In this document: piece by piece, positions 33,960 through 49,000 of the stretch
Layout: the number at the start of each line of letters is the position of its first letter
Position numbering within the stretch: the stretch's first letter is position 1
Position numbers and translations under genes: made by a program
Source: Flavobacterium undicola
GTDB lineage: Bacteria; Bacteroidota; Bacteroidia; Flavobacteriales; Flavobacteriaceae
Assembly: GCF_009909155.2 (NCBI RefSeq)
Contig: NZ_JAAAPM020000001.1
Coordinates: 124,001 to 188,000 of the forward strand
Direction: 5' to 3'
DNA: 64,000 bases
The notes under the pieces: model-generated
Told to the model about the DNA's origin: nothing
What the model saw: the letters and a program-made list of their open reading frames with translations, nothing else
The model's database searches: none

Positions 33960-34022
33960 ACTTAAAAAGCAAAATACTTTTTAAGTGATTTAAATAGCCT
34001 TTCTGCCCCGAAAGTCTATTTA
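33960..34022 (+). other. Two consecutive hairpins between sprD and sprB
   Basis: The 170-bp gap holds a 10-bp perfect stem (33960-33969 with 33977-33986, ACTTAAAAAG/CTTTTTAAGT) and then a 12-bp stem with one mismatch (33991-34002 with 34011-34022, loop CTGCCCCG). Neither ends in a long T-tract. They could be mRNA processing or stability elements that set the level of sprB apart from the upstream genes. Confidence 0.55.
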
Positions 34023-34073
34023 AACAAAAAGTATCTTCAGCCCTATTTCTGAAATAATAATTTTTTACCCCCA

Positions 34074-37000
34074 ATGAAATTAAAAAACCACCTACTAATT
34101 GTTAGAACATTTTTAGTTAATAACATTCCTATTTTTAATTGGTTTGAAGTTTTCTTTAGATTGAAATTCACCAAAGGTAATAACAAAGTAAATAGAGAAA
34201 AATTGCCATGTGCAATCAGAACGCCTAAATTTTTTAAAACGGTTTTTACTATTTTATCACTGTTTTTTTATTTTATGGCTTATTCCCAAACTTTAAAACC
34301 ATTCAAACCTAGATTTGACGGAGATGTAAAGGGGAGTATGGTAATGTTAGGAAATGCTATTTTAGGAAAGGATAATAATAACTACAATGTTGTTTCTGGA
34401 TCGTCGTCCTATAACGAAAACATTGATATGAAATTTATTGATATAGATAGTGATCCTAATACATTTTCGTCCAGTAGTGCCAATTTGATAATTCCAAACC
34501 CCAGTTGTTACAGAATTGCCTATGCAGGTTTGTATTGGGCAGCTACTTTACAAAGTGCCAATAGGACAGACATTAATAAAATAAAGTTGAAATTGCCAGG
34601 TGGTTCGTATCAAAATATTACCGGAGAAGTTGTGTATGATGCTATTTTACAACCGTTAGGTACGGATAAGAATACCCCCTACAGTTGTTATGCCGATGTG
34701 ACATCTTTATTACAGTCTTTAACCAATGCCCAGGGAACCTATACAGTTGCGGATGTTCTTGCAACCACTGGAAAGAATGGTACGACAGGACTTTCGGCTG
34801 GATGGAATTTAATTGTCGTCTATGAAGACCCAACAAAACAGTCTCAATCTATAACAACCTTTGATGGTTTCTGTGGTGTAGATAATGGAAATAGTTTAAC
34901 ATATAAAGTATCGGGCTTTCGTGCCAGACTTTCAGGCCCCGTAAATCTAGCCTATGCTTTTGCCGCCTTAGAAGGGGATGTCGATGAAGTAGGGACGAAA
35001 TTAGAAGTAAATAATAAGGCAATTACAACAGCTAATCGTCCTTCAAATCATTTCTTTAACAGTACGATAGATAATTTGGCTGGGCCTTTTACAGACAGAA
35101 CTCCAAATAGTGGAAATACTTTAGGTTTTGATTCGGGTATTATTAATGTTCCCAATACTACCAAAAATGTTGTTGATAATGGTGATACTGAGGCAAATAT
35201 CAGTGTACAGTTGGCAGGAGGTCAGAAGGGATCCGTTTATGCGTATTTTAGTGCTTTTGCTGTTGATATCATTGCACCAGAAATAGTACTGACCAAACAG
35301 GTACAGGATGCCCAGGGAAATGATGCCAGTTCTGCAAATGTCGTTTTAGGGCAAAATTTATTTTATGTCATTGGTTTTCAAAACATAGGGAATGATCCTG
35401 CCACCCAATTCACTATAAGGGATGTGCTTCCTAATAATATTATTTTCAATTACCCTGCCGACATTACCTACATGCCGCCCGGAGTTACATCAACCTATGA
35501 TGCAACTACCAGGTCAATCACTTTTTCAATAGATAAAACATTGGTTGAGATTGGTGACCCTCGCTACGAAATACGTTTCAAAGTACAGGTTGTTCCAACT
35601 TGTAACCAATTGAGCAGTGCCTGTTCTAACGAGATTAAGAATCAGGCTTTTGCTACTTATAGAGGGGTAGAGAATCTAATATTGGTTACTGACGATCCTA
35701 GTTTGCCCTCTTATACTACTTGTAATATTAACACTGTACCTAGCGCCACTAATTTTCTTGTAGGGGTTTCGGGTTGTTCCTATGGAGACAGTCAGGTATT
35801 GTGTGGAAACAATGTATTATTGACTGCATCTAATGGTTATGCTTCTTATTCCTGGTCGAGAGATCCGTCCGGCCTTCCGGTAATTGGAACAGGTCAAACC
35901 TTTTTGGCCACACAATTAGGTAAATATTACGTGCATAATACAGCAGCACCTCCTTGTTTCTTGAATATAGTCGAAGAAATTACCGTTGTACCTTTTGGGA
36001 ATACAGTCATTAATCCCGTGATTCCTTTTGCCGATAATGTGGTGACCTGTCCCAATGATGGGAAATCGCTTCCGCTCATCTACTTATGTGGAGCCAATGC
36101 TACCAGAGCTATACAAACCAATGTGTCCGATGGTTCTACTATTGTTTGGGAAAAATTAAATGAAACCAGTTGTGCTGCGGTTTCAAATTCCAATTGTGCC
36201 AACGAAAATACGTCTTGTACTTGGACACAAGTGGGCACAGGCCCTAATTATACTGCTACAGCTGCAGGTCAGTATCGAATGACATTAAATTATTCCGGAG
36301 GCTGTTTTAATCGGTTTTATTTTAATGTATATCAAAATTTATTATCCCCGACAGCTACAAAGAAAGATATTGTGTGTAACAATCCCGGGCGTATAACGGT
36401 AGGAGGTGTACCTTCTGGTTACGAATACAGTTTGAGTCCGACGGGTCCTTTTCAATCAAGTAATGTTTTTGATATCCTAACTCAAAATTTATACACAGTA
36501 TATATTCGACAAGTGGGAGTGACCAGCAATCCCTGCTTGTTTACTGTTCCAAATGTTTTTATCCGGGAAAGAAATTTTACCGTTTCTACGGTTGCGACAT
36601 CACCACTTTGCAATGGTGGAAAAGGAAGTTTAAAATTGGCTGCGAATGATGTAGAACCTCAATATTTTTATAAAATATCCCAGAGCGGAACATTAATCAA
36701 CAGTGTGGGGCCTATACAAGCGAGTGATTATACCTTTGCTAATTTGAATCCCGGAGTTTACGATGTTGAGGTTTCTACAGAGGACGGTTGTATTCAAGCT
36801 TTTCAAGCAACCGTTCCTGACACCCCACTATTGACAGCCACTGTGACATTAACCAAACCTTTAACCTGTACGAATGGGGAAATAACAGTTTATCCTGTGG
36901 GAGGAACACCTCCCTATGTTTATTATATAAACAGTTCTGCCAACTATGAAGCTTTACCCCAAATTGTCATACCGTCAGCAGGGAACTATATTGTAGATGT

Positions 37001-40000
37001 TTACGATTTTAACGGCTGTACTACAAGAGTTTCTATCCCTGTAACCAGAATTTCTCCTCCAACTTTTGATGTTGTTAAAACCGATATTAAATGCTACAAT
37101 GACAACACAGGAATAATTAATTTTAATGTAACGAATGCCAACGGTTATACCTTGGCGTACAGTATTGATAATGGCGTAACTTATTCTTCAAACCCAACAT
37201 TTTCTAATCTAATTGCTGGTACTTATAATGCGATTGTAAAATACTCACTATCAGGAACAGATTGTTTCAGCACTGCTCAAACAATTACCCTAACCCAACC
37301 GAGTACTGCCCTGACGGCTTCTGCAGGGGTATCTGAACTGGCAGGTTGCGGCCCTTCCGGAGAAGGTAAAATTCGTATTACCAATCCACAAGGAGGAACA
37401 CTCCCATATCAATATAGCTTTGACAATCAAGCTACTTGGACAACAGCTAACGAAGCCTATAAAGCTTCTGGGACCTATACAGTTTACATCAAGGATGCTA
37501 ACGGATGTATTTTCGCCATGCCGAATATTGTTATAGACCCTATACCGGTTGAACCGACTATTACTGTTGATCAGCCTGCTTTTAATTGTGATGGTACTGC
37601 AACGAGTACCGTAACGGTAACCAATAACGGAGGAGCCAACTTTAGTTATGAATATCTTTTGGACGGTGCTTTAAATACCAATGTCCCATCTAATGTTTTT
37701 ACCAACGTCCCTTCAGGATCCCATACGGTAAGTGTCTCTTATAAATTATTAACGGTACCAACGTATAGCAATTTATTGAAGGAAGATTTTGGAAGCGGTT
37801 TAGAAGTTTCTTCACCGGGAATTAATGCTGCTTTTTGCTTTGAGAAACAAAATTTCTTGACTTGTGACAAAAATGGAACATTAAATAACGGAGAATATAC
37901 GGTTACCAATACTATTAAGAACGGAATATATAGTGGATGGCACAATCCTATTGATCATACCAGCGGAAGTGCGACAGGGAGGTATTTGGCTGTTGATGCA
38001 GGCATCGCCATTCCAAATAATGCGGTTCTTTATAGAAAGACAATTAATGACATTATACCCAATCAGCCTATTCAGGTTACATTTTATGCTACCAATTTAT
38101 TGAAAGTAGGTAATACACAACCCAATGCTTCTTTAACCGTTGAATTACAAAATAGTTCAGGTACACCGCTGTCATCAAGCTCAACAGGTGGTATACCAAA
38201 AACCGATGGCTGGGTGCGATATGACAAGACGATAGATCCTGGAAATAACACTACACTGGATTTTGTATTGCGATTGGAAGTTGCCCAAGTCAACGGAATC
38301 GACTTTGCTGTTGATGATATTGAAGTGTATCAACTGCCTAAAGCATGTGTGACCACCAAAAATTTTACAGTAATAATCCCTACTGACGAAGCTTTCACGG
38401 CCGCTGTTACCGGAACCAAAAACATAACTTGCGCCGGAACCAATAATGGTGAAATTACTATCTCAGCTCAAAATTTTGACACCACAAAAGGCTTTCAATA
38501 TTCTATCGATAATGGTGTGAATTGGTTTACACAAATGACTTCGCCTTATACCATTACAGGTTTAGCCAGTGGAACCTATAATGTAAAAATACGCTATGAT
38601 GTTACGTCGACTGGAAGCTGTGTAAAATCGTTTACCCAAATTTTAACGGCACCTGCAGCATTAGTGACTACTGCCAGTGTAAGCAGTTTAGCAAGCTGTA
38701 CTGCCGGGGCAACTATTACTGCCAGTTCAACTGGAGGGACTCTGGCTTACCGATATGAATTATGGAATGCAGCAGGAACAACTAATATTCAACCGTCTCA
38801 AAATACAGGAATATTTACCAATGTTGCGCCGGGAACCTATATTGTTAGAGGCAATGATGCCAACAATTGTTCGGATGACACCCCTGTAATAACCGTAGTC
38901 ACTCCACCAACTCTAACAGCTACACTGGATCCAAGTTCAGACCTCTGTTTTGATACTGTAAATCAGGCTTCATTAGTGGTAAATGTTTCCGGAGGAACGT
39001 CGCCTTATGTGTATAGTTTAGACGGAGCTCCTGCTCAAAATAGCAATACCTTCAATAATATAAGTGTAGGTAATCATAGCATTATAGTAACCGATAGTTT
39101 TGGTTGTACTGCTCCAGCCATTACTGTTACCATTACACCTCAATTGACAGCAGCAATCACCAATATCAAAGAATTAGATTGTACTGCCAGTCCAAATGCA
39201 TTAATTACTGGAACAATAACAGGTGGAAATGCACCGTTTGTGGTAACAGTACTTTCTGGAACTGGTCCCGGAACAATTGCATATCCAACTGCTACTACTT
39301 TTACTTATACTACTGCCGTTGCAAGCAGCTATCAATTTCAAATTACTGATTCTAAAGGTTGTATTACAACAACTACAGCAACGATAAATCCTTTAGTACC
39401 TGTATCGGCTACGACTACGGATGTAAATCCGACGTGTAATGGAGGAAGCAATGGTTCGGTTCAAATAGCCCCATCAGGCGGAGTTGGCCCTTATACCTAT
39501 AATTTTAATGGATTGGGGTCATCTGGTACGACTTTATATACAGGATTACAGGCCAATGTTGCATATCCTTACGTTGTTACAGACAGTAAAGGTTGTACTT
39601 TTAATGGGTCGGTTACTTTGTCACAACCAGTTACAATTTCTGGGAATGCTGTAGTTACAGTGCCTTATACTTGTTTGCAAAATGGAACTATTGAAGCCCA
39701 AAATGTTTCAGGAGGAACAGGAGTATATAGTTATAGCATTGACGGTATCACTTTTCAGGCTTCGCCTACATTTACCGGATTGACAAGTGGCACTTACACG
39801 ATCACTATTAAAGATGTAAACAATTGTCCTTTTGTTACTCCATCGGTAACGATAGCGCCTTTGACACCTCCAACGGATTTAACATTCAATCCATCCGCAT
39901 TGAGTTGTCCGGCGAATACTTCAAATGTTACAATTACATCAACAACAGGAGGCTCAGCTCCATTGCAATACCAAATCACTGCACCGGCAGGATTGGCCAC

Positions 40001-43000
40001 GGCATACCAGGGATCAAACGTATTTAATGGATTGGCACCAGGGACTTATACATTTCAGGTTAAAGATGATAAGGGATGTACCTATCAAGAAAATTTTACT
40101 ATCAATGCCTTACCGGCGGTGACGGTAGTTGGTCAATTGGTAAGTAACGTACAATGTTTGGGTTCATCAACGGGGGTGGTTCGATTTACTGTTTCGGGAG
40201 CCACAAATTTCACTTATACAATAAACGGAGTTGCACAGGGAGTTGGAACATCACCAATTAACCTTACGGGATTGGCTGCGGGCGGTTATGCAATAGTCAT
40301 AACCAATACCGACACCAATTGTACTGCCACTACCTCGGTTACGGTAAATGCACCATCAGCTGCTTTGGCAGTAGATAAAACAGTTACACCTATTAAATGT
40401 GGAACTAATGGAAGTGTGGTGATAATGGCTACAGACGGTTGGGGAGGTTATTCATACACTCTTACTCAACCAGATTTAACAACTGTAGGGCCACAATCGA
40501 GTGCTACGTTTAGCAATTTATCTCAATTAGGTATTTATACGATTAGTGCTACCGATGCTAATAATTGTTTGGCTACAGATACGTTTTCATTAACGACGCC
40601 AGTTCCGCCGACAGCAAGCATTGCAGTAGCATCTGATTTGTGTTACGATGCAACCAACCAGGCTACAATAGTGGTAACGGCTTCATCGGGTGTTTCGCCT
40701 TACCAGTACAGTATTGATAATGGTGTGACATATCAGTTAAGCGATACTTTTGCCAACTTAATTCCTGGGAATTATTCAGTTATGGTTAAAGATGCTTACG
40801 GTTGTACATCAGTTGCCTTAGCACAGACAATTACTACACAGCTTACAGTCAACACTGTTTTAACCAAAGGCTTGGATTGTACTGCATCTCCGGATGCAGT
40901 GATTACAGGAACTATTACGGGAGGTTATTCAGGATTTAATTATGCTGTTTCGATCAATGGAGGAGCTTATAGCGCTCCAGTTGCAGTGGTAGGAACCACA
41001 TTTACGTATACCATACCAGCAGCAGGTTTTGTTGCTGCCACAACTTACCGATTTCAAGTGACAGATGCGAGTGGTTGTCCGGCAACATCTGGAATAATTA
41101 CCATTAACCCATTAGTTCCTGTATCGGCTACGACTACGGATGTAAATCCGACGTGTAATGGAGGAAGCAATGGTTCGGTTCAAATAGCCCCATCAGGGGG
41201 AGTTGGCCCTTATAGCTATAATTTTAATGGATTGGGTTCATCCGGTACGACTCTATATACAGGATTAATGGCCAATGTTGCATATCCTTATGTAGTTACA
41301 GACAGTAAAGGCTGTACTTTTAATGGTTCTGTTACTTTGTCACAACCCGTTACAATTTCAGGGATTGCTGTAGTTACAGTGCCTTATACTTGTTTGCAAA
41401 ATGGAACTATTGAAGCCCAAAATGTTTCAGGAGGAACAGGAGTATATAGTTATAGCATTGACGGTATCACTTTTCAGGCTTCGCCTACATTTACCGGATT
41501 GACAAGTGGCACTTACACGATCACTATTAAAGATGTAAACAATTGTCCTTTTGTTACTCCATCGGTAACGATAGCGCCTTTGACACCTCCAACGGATTTA
41601 ACATTCAATCCATCCGCATTGAGTTGTCCGGCGAATACTTCAAATGTTACAATTACATCAACAACAGGAGGCTCAGCTCCATTGCAATACCAAATCACTG
41701 CACCGGCAGGATTGGCCACGGCATACCAGGGATCAAACGTATTTAATGGATTGGCACCAGGGACTTATACATTTCAGGTTAAAGATGATAAGGGATGTAC
41801 CTATCAAGAAAATTTTACTATCAATGCCTTACCGGCGGTGACGGTAGTTGGTCAATTGGTAAGTAACGTACAATGTTTGGGTTCATCAACGGGGGTGGTT
41901 CGATTTACTGTTTCGGGAGCCACAAATTTCACTTATACAATAAACGGAGTTGCACAGGGAGTTGGAACATCACCAATTAACCTTACGGGATTGGCTGCGG
42001 GCGGTTATGCAATAGTCATAACCAATACCGACACCAATTGTACTGCCACTACCTCGGTTACGGTAAATGCACCATCAGCTGCTTTGGCAGTAGATAAAAC
42101 AGTTACACCTATTAAATGTGGAACTAATGGAAGTGTGGTGATAATGGCTACAGACGGTTGGGGAGGTTATTCATACACTCTTACTCAACCAGATTTAACA
42201 ACTGTAGGGCCACAATCGAGTGCTACGTTTAGCAATTTATCTCAATTAGGTATTTATACGATTAGTGCTACCGATGCTAATAATTGTTTGGCTACAGATA
42301 CGTTTTCATTAACGACGCCAGTTCCGCCGACAGCAAGCATTGCAGTAGCATCTGATTTGTGTTACGATGCAACCAACCAGGCTACAATAGTGGTAACGGC
42401 TTCATCGGGTGTTTCGCCTTACCAGTACAGTATTGATAATGGTGTGACATATCAGTTAAGCGATACTTTTGCCAACTTAATTCCTGGGAATTATTCAGTT
42501 ATGGTTAAAGATGCTTACGGTTGTACATCAGTTGCCTTAGCACAGACAATTACTACACAGCTTACAGTCAACACTGTTTTAACCAAAGGCTTGGATTGTA
42601 CTGCATCTCCGGATGCAGTGATTACAGGAACTATTACGGGAGGTTATTCAGGATTTAATTATGCTGTTTCGATCAATGGAGGAGCTTATAGCGCTCCAGT
42701 TGCAGTGGTAGGAACCACATTTACGTATACCATACCAGCAGCAGGTTTTGTTGCTGCCACAACTTACCGATTTCAAGTGACAGATGCGAGTGGTTGTCCG
42801 GCAACATCTGGAATAATTACCATTAACCCATTAGTTATGCCTACTGGAACTGCAACACCAACTAATCTTACTTGTAATGGGTCTGCTAATGGAAGCGTCA
42901 CTATTACTCCTAGTTTAGGGGTTGCTCCTTATACTTTTAGTTTTAATGGAAGCGCATTTACATCAGTTTTCACTTACGGAGGTTTGGCCGCGGGAACTTA

Positions 43001-46000
43001 TATTTATTCTGTTAAAGACAGTAAAAATTGTGTTTTTACTTCCAATGTTACAGTTACAGAACCGGCCTTAATTACTTTTACTCCTACTGTTGTAAATATG
43101 TCTTGTAGTACTGCAATAATTCCGGGTTCAATTGAAGTTACTGGAGTAACAAATGGGGTTGCCCCTTTTACTTATGTTGTGAGAAATACTGTAACAGGTG
43201 TTACCTTAACACAGACTGAACCTACAGGTGCTGATTATCTTTTTCCAAATTTGAGTTTTGGGACTTATGAAATAACGGTGACGGATTCAAAAGGTTGTTC
43301 TGTTACTCAAACACGACCTTTACTTGCACCACCAAGTGCTTTAATTATAGATTTGTCTACACCAGTGTTAAGTTGTGCCAGCGGAGCCACAATTGTTGTA
43401 TCGGTAGCACCACCTGCACCTCCATTGCCTTATCAATTTGGGATTTATGATATGAATGTTGTTCCTTATTCAACTGATTTAGCCCTAGGTGACGCAGGAT
43501 TTCCGCTGCAGCGTACTTTCACAGGGTTGACACCTGGTGTAATCTACACTTTTGTTGTATTCGACCCTAATACGGGATGTTATTATTTCCAAAAAGCATC
43601 GGGTGCAATTCCTCCTTTGACACCATTAACAAGCACAATTAATAGTGTGAAACCAGTTACTTGTAAAGGGACGGCTACTGGAAGTGTGAGTTTTACGGTT
43701 GATAATTATACAGGAACACATGTTCATTATGAAATTTTTTATGATCAAACCAATGCTGTAACGGGAATTACAGGTGATATATCAGTTGCTGCTCCTAGAA
43801 GTGAAACTCCACTAATAAATCCACTTCTTAAAACTTTGACACCAGGAACCTATTATATTAAATTTACGGAGCTAGTAGATGGTACAAATGTTGGTTGTAC
43901 ATCGGCTTCGGCTACATTTGTTATAACAGAATCTATGGTCGTTTTAGATGCGACTGCGACTGTTGATAAGAACGATAATTGTAATCATACTGGGCAAATT
44001 TCTGCAATTGCTCAAGGAGGTACTTTACCTTATCAATATGAGTTGGTTGGTCCTGTAAATATTCCATATTCAAACTTTTCTACTTTTCCTAATGCTTCAT
44101 CACCTGCAACATTAATTGCAGGTAATTATACTGTTAATGTGAAAGATGCTAATGGGTGTATTGTTCCTAAACCTATAATACTTGGTTTAGATTCTTCTCC
44201 AACCGTTGCAGCGGCTCTTAATAATCAATGTACAGCAACCGAGGGAAATTTTGTGATAGATGTTAGTTTGTTACCTCTACCTGCCGGGCAAGGTATTCCA
44301 CCTTACAGCTATAGCATAGATGGTGGTGCTTATCAAAATTTAGTGGCTCCGTTTTCAATAACAGGATTGTCTTCTGGATCACATACGGTTCAGGTGAAAG
44401 ACGTTAATGGTTGTGGAAATCCAGCCGTAACTGTTCCAATTTTGGCTCCGTTGGGATTAATGCCTACTGTGAGCACTATAGTAAGCTGTCCATCAAATGT
44501 TGGAGCAATTACGGCAAACGCAACGGGAGGTTCTAGTACTTATACTTATGCAATAAGTCCGCCAGCAGGTACTTTAGTTGGAAATGTATTTACAAATTTA
44601 CCGGCTAATACTTATACTGTTACCGTTACGGATGCTGTGACTACCTGTCAGATTTCTAAAACAGTTGTATTGGACGCTCCAACACCAGTAACGTTCAGCA
44701 CAACAGCAACTGATGTAAGTTGTTTTGGCGACAGCAACGGAACAATTACAGTTATTTTACCGGCAACAAATGATAATCCAACGTATACTTATACTTTGAC
44801 AGCAACCTCAGGCCCTGCATTAGTGGTAGGCCCTCAGTCAAGCAACATTTTTACAGGATTATCAGCAAGAACCTACGATATTACAGTTACTTCTGGTAAA
44901 GGTTGTAATTTGACACAATCAGAGACAGTGGGAACACCATTAGCGTTACTTGTGGATGCATCGTCATCGGTGACTGCTTTTGGATGTGCGCCGAACAACT
45001 CTGTAAATACGGCTACAGTGACAGTAAATGAAACTGCAGGAACAGGAACAACTCCTTACACTTACAGTATAGATGGAACAAACTATTTTACCACAAATAC
45101 GTTTAGTATCATAGATACTGGATCACCTTACAATTTAACTATTTATATCAAGGACGCTAATGGTTGTGTCGCAACAAGAACATTACCTATTACACCATTG
45201 CCAAAAATCACAGCCGCAAGCGCATCAGTAAATGCTGCTATTGATTGTAATAATACAGGATCATTAATCGTAAATGTGACAGGTGGCTCAGGAAACTTTA
45301 CCTACCAAATGTTGCCAGGAGGCACGGCTCAACCTTCAAACATATTTACCGTTACGACACCGGGTAATTATTATTTCAGGGTGAATGATGTGACAACAGG
45401 TTGTTATTTTGATACCGCTGCATATACAGTTGTGCCATTTAACACAATTGATGTTGTTGCAACAGCTACCACAGCTGTAACTTGTTTCGGAGATTCAAAT
45501 GGTGCCATTGCAATTAATGTGACAGGATATGGAGGAGCATACAACTATGAAGTATTTAATAGTTTGGGCGCTTCGGTGGGAACGGGCACAGGAAATGCGT
45601 CAACAGCAAATCCACAACCGATCGCAGGATTATTGGCAGGAAATTACACGGTAGTTGTGACAGAAACGGCAAGCCCATTCTGTGTTAAAACTTCCAATGT
45701 TGTGACTATTGGTTCGCCAAGTGCGGCAGTATCATTGTCGTTTACAACGGTTAATGACAACTGTAATGTGAATGCAGGCCAAATTGTTGCTAATGCCCAA
45801 GGCGGAACCGCTCCATATTTATATCAAATATTGCCGGCAACCGCTACCGCTCCACTGGTAACAGGTTCGGGTTGGACAAGTACCAATACATTGAATGCAG
45901 AATCTGGTAATTATGTGATTTATGTAAAAGATGCTAATGATTGTCCACAATCAATACCAGTCACAATTGGATTAGACCCAACGCCAGTTGTTGCGGCAGT

Positions 46001-49000
46001 ATTGAATGCTCAGTGCGGAATTGCAGAAGGTCAATTTGCGATAGATGTTACAGTTCCAACAGCTGGTATTGCACCATATAGTTTTAGTATTGATGGTGGT
46101 GCTTATCAAAATTTAGTGGCTCCGTTTTCAATAACAGGATTGTCTTCTGGATCACATACGGTTCAGGTGAAAGACGTTAATGGTTGTGGAAATCCAGCCG
46201 TAACTGTTCCAATTTTGGCTCCGTTGGGATTAATGCCTACTGTGAGCACTATAGTAAGCTGTCCATCAAATGTTGGAGCAATTACGGCAAACGCAACGGG
46301 AGGTTCTAGTACTTATACTTATGCAATAAGTCCGCCAGCAGGTACTTTAGTTGGAAATGTATTTACAAATTTACCGGCTAATACTTATACTGTTACCGTT
46401 ACGGATGCTGTGACTACCTGTCAGATTTCTAAAACAGTTGTATTGGACGCTCCAACACCAGTAACGTTCAGCACAACAGCAACTGATGTAAGTTGTTTTG
46501 GCGACAGCAACGGAACAATTACAGTTATTTTACCGGCAACAAATGATAATCCAACGTATACTTATACTTTGACAGCAACCTCAGGCCCTGCATTAGTGGT
46601 AGGCCCTCAGTCAAGCAACATTTTTACAGGATTATCAGCAAGAACCTACGATATTACAGTTACTTCTGGTAAAGGTTGTAATTTGACACAATCAGAGACA
46701 GTGGGAACACCATTAGCGTTACTTGTGGATGCATCGTCATCGGTGACTGCTTTTGGATGTGCGCCGAACAACTCTGTAAATACGGCTACAGTGACAGTAA
46801 ATGAAACTGCAGGAACAGGAACAACTCCTTACACTTACAGTATAGATGGAACAAACTATTTTACCACAAATACGTTTAGTATCATAGATACTGGATCACC
46901 TTACAATTTAACTATTTATATCAAGGACGCTAATGGTTGTGTCGCAACAAGAACATTACCTATTACACCATTGCCAAAAATCACAGCCGCAAGCGCATCA
47001 GTAAATGCTGCTATTGATTGTAATAATACAGGATCATTAATCGTAAATGTGACAGGTGGCTCAGGAAACTTTACCTACCAAATGTTGCCAGGAGGCACGG
47101 CTCAACCTTCAAACATATTTACCGTTACGACACCGGGTAATTATTATTTCAGGGTGAATGATGTGACAACAGGTTGTTATTTTGATACCGCTGCATATAC
47201 AGTTGTGCCATTTAACACAATTGATGTTGTTGCAACAGCTACCACAGCTGTAACTTGTTTCGGAGATTCAAATGGTGCCATTGCAATTAATGTGACAGGA
47301 TATGGAGGAGCATACAACTATGAAGTATTTAATAGTTTGGGCGCTTCGGTGGGAACGGGCACAGGAAATGCGTCAACAGCAAATCCACAACCGATCGCAG
47401 GATTATTGGCAGGAAATTACACGGTAGTTGTGACAGAAACGGCAAGCCCATTCTGTGTTAAAACTTCCAATGTTGTGACTATTGGTTCGCCAAGTGCGGC
47501 AGTATCATTGTCGTTTACAACGGTTAATGACAACTGTAATGTGAATGCAGGCCAAATTGTTGCTAATGCCCAAGGCGGAACCGCTCCATATTTATATCAA
47601 ATATTGCCGGCAACCGCTACCGCTCCACTGGTAACAGGTTCGGGTTGGACAAGTACCAATACATTGAATGCAGAATCTGGTAATTATGTGATTTATGTAA
47701 AAGATGCTAATGATTGTCCACAATCAATACCAGTCACAATTGGATTAGACCCAACGCCAGTTGTTGCGGCAGTATTGAATGCTCAGTGCGGAATTGCAGA
47801 AGGTCAATTTGCGATAGATGTTACAGTTCCAACAGCTGGTATTGCACCATATAGTTTTAGTATTGATGGTGGTGCTTATCAAAATTTAGTGGCTCCGTTT
47901 TCAATAACAGGATTGTCTTCTGGATCACATACGGTTCAGGTGAAAGACGTTAATGGTTGTGGAAATCCAGCCGTAACTGTTCCAATTTTAGCACCATTAT
48001 CTTTATCACCAATGATTACAACTCTACCAAGTTGTGCCAATGGAGATGGTACATTAACACTCTCGGCTACTGGAGGATCAGGTAATTATGAATATAGCTT
48101 AGATGCTGGTACACCTCAATCTTTGGCAAACTTTACTGCTATTTCAGCGGGATCACATACAGTAACTGTTAGAGATATTACAACAACTTGTACGAAGTCA
48201 ATTCCGGTAAATTTAGGAGCGGCAACTGCCATAACTGGTTTTGCTCTTTCAAAAACAGACGTGAGCTGTAACGGCGGAAGCAACGGTGTTATTACCGCTA
48301 CCATCACTAGACCATCTCCAGGAGTAAATGACAATCCGGTTTATAACTACAGTCTTTCAGGTACTGCAATAAGACCGGCTCAGCTATCTAATATCTTCAG
48401 CGGATTAACAACAGGAAATTATACAGTGACGGTAACTTCGGCCAGAGGTTGTGTGGCAACTCAAACCATTACTGTAATTGAACCAGCCATTATAACTGTC
48501 CCGGCTCCAACGGTGGCGCAATTTGGTTGTAATTCAGGTTCAAATGCAATGAACTTCACTACGATTACTGTAACTGGAGTAACTGGCGGTTCGGGAATAT
48601 ATAATTATGAATTCATAAAAGGAGGAACAGTAGTTCAGTTTGGCACCAATAACGTTTACACAGAAGCCAACTTATTGGGAGGAACCTATACAGTAAACGT
48701 ATATGACAGCAAAGGCTGTATTGGTAGTGCACCGGCAACAATTTCAATAGTGCCATTTATCGCTTTAGATAAAATTAATGTTGCCGTGAATAATGCCATT
48801 ACCTGTACGAATCCGGAAGATATTACGGTTTCGGCAACTACTATTGGAGGAACACCAGCGAGTTTACAATATACTTTGGTCGATGTTTCTGGAACAATTG
48901 TTTTCACGCCAAACACTACCGGAATTTTCACAGGATTACCTATTGGAGATTATATCATAACAGTAACGAATCCAGCAACGGGATGTAGTATTCAAGATGT

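Noticed and set aside
39794..41841. Repeated short reading frames on both strands within sprB (for example 39794-40000 and 41513-41719)
   Set aside because: They are shadows of sprB that recur only because the DNA is duplicated; no start signals or protein features support them.
39399..47989. Long repeats in sprB as two separate genes, insertion sequences or phage
   Set aside because: One frame stays open throughout, there is no transposase, and the unit lengths (1719 and 1773 bp) are multiples of three that fit SprB repeats.
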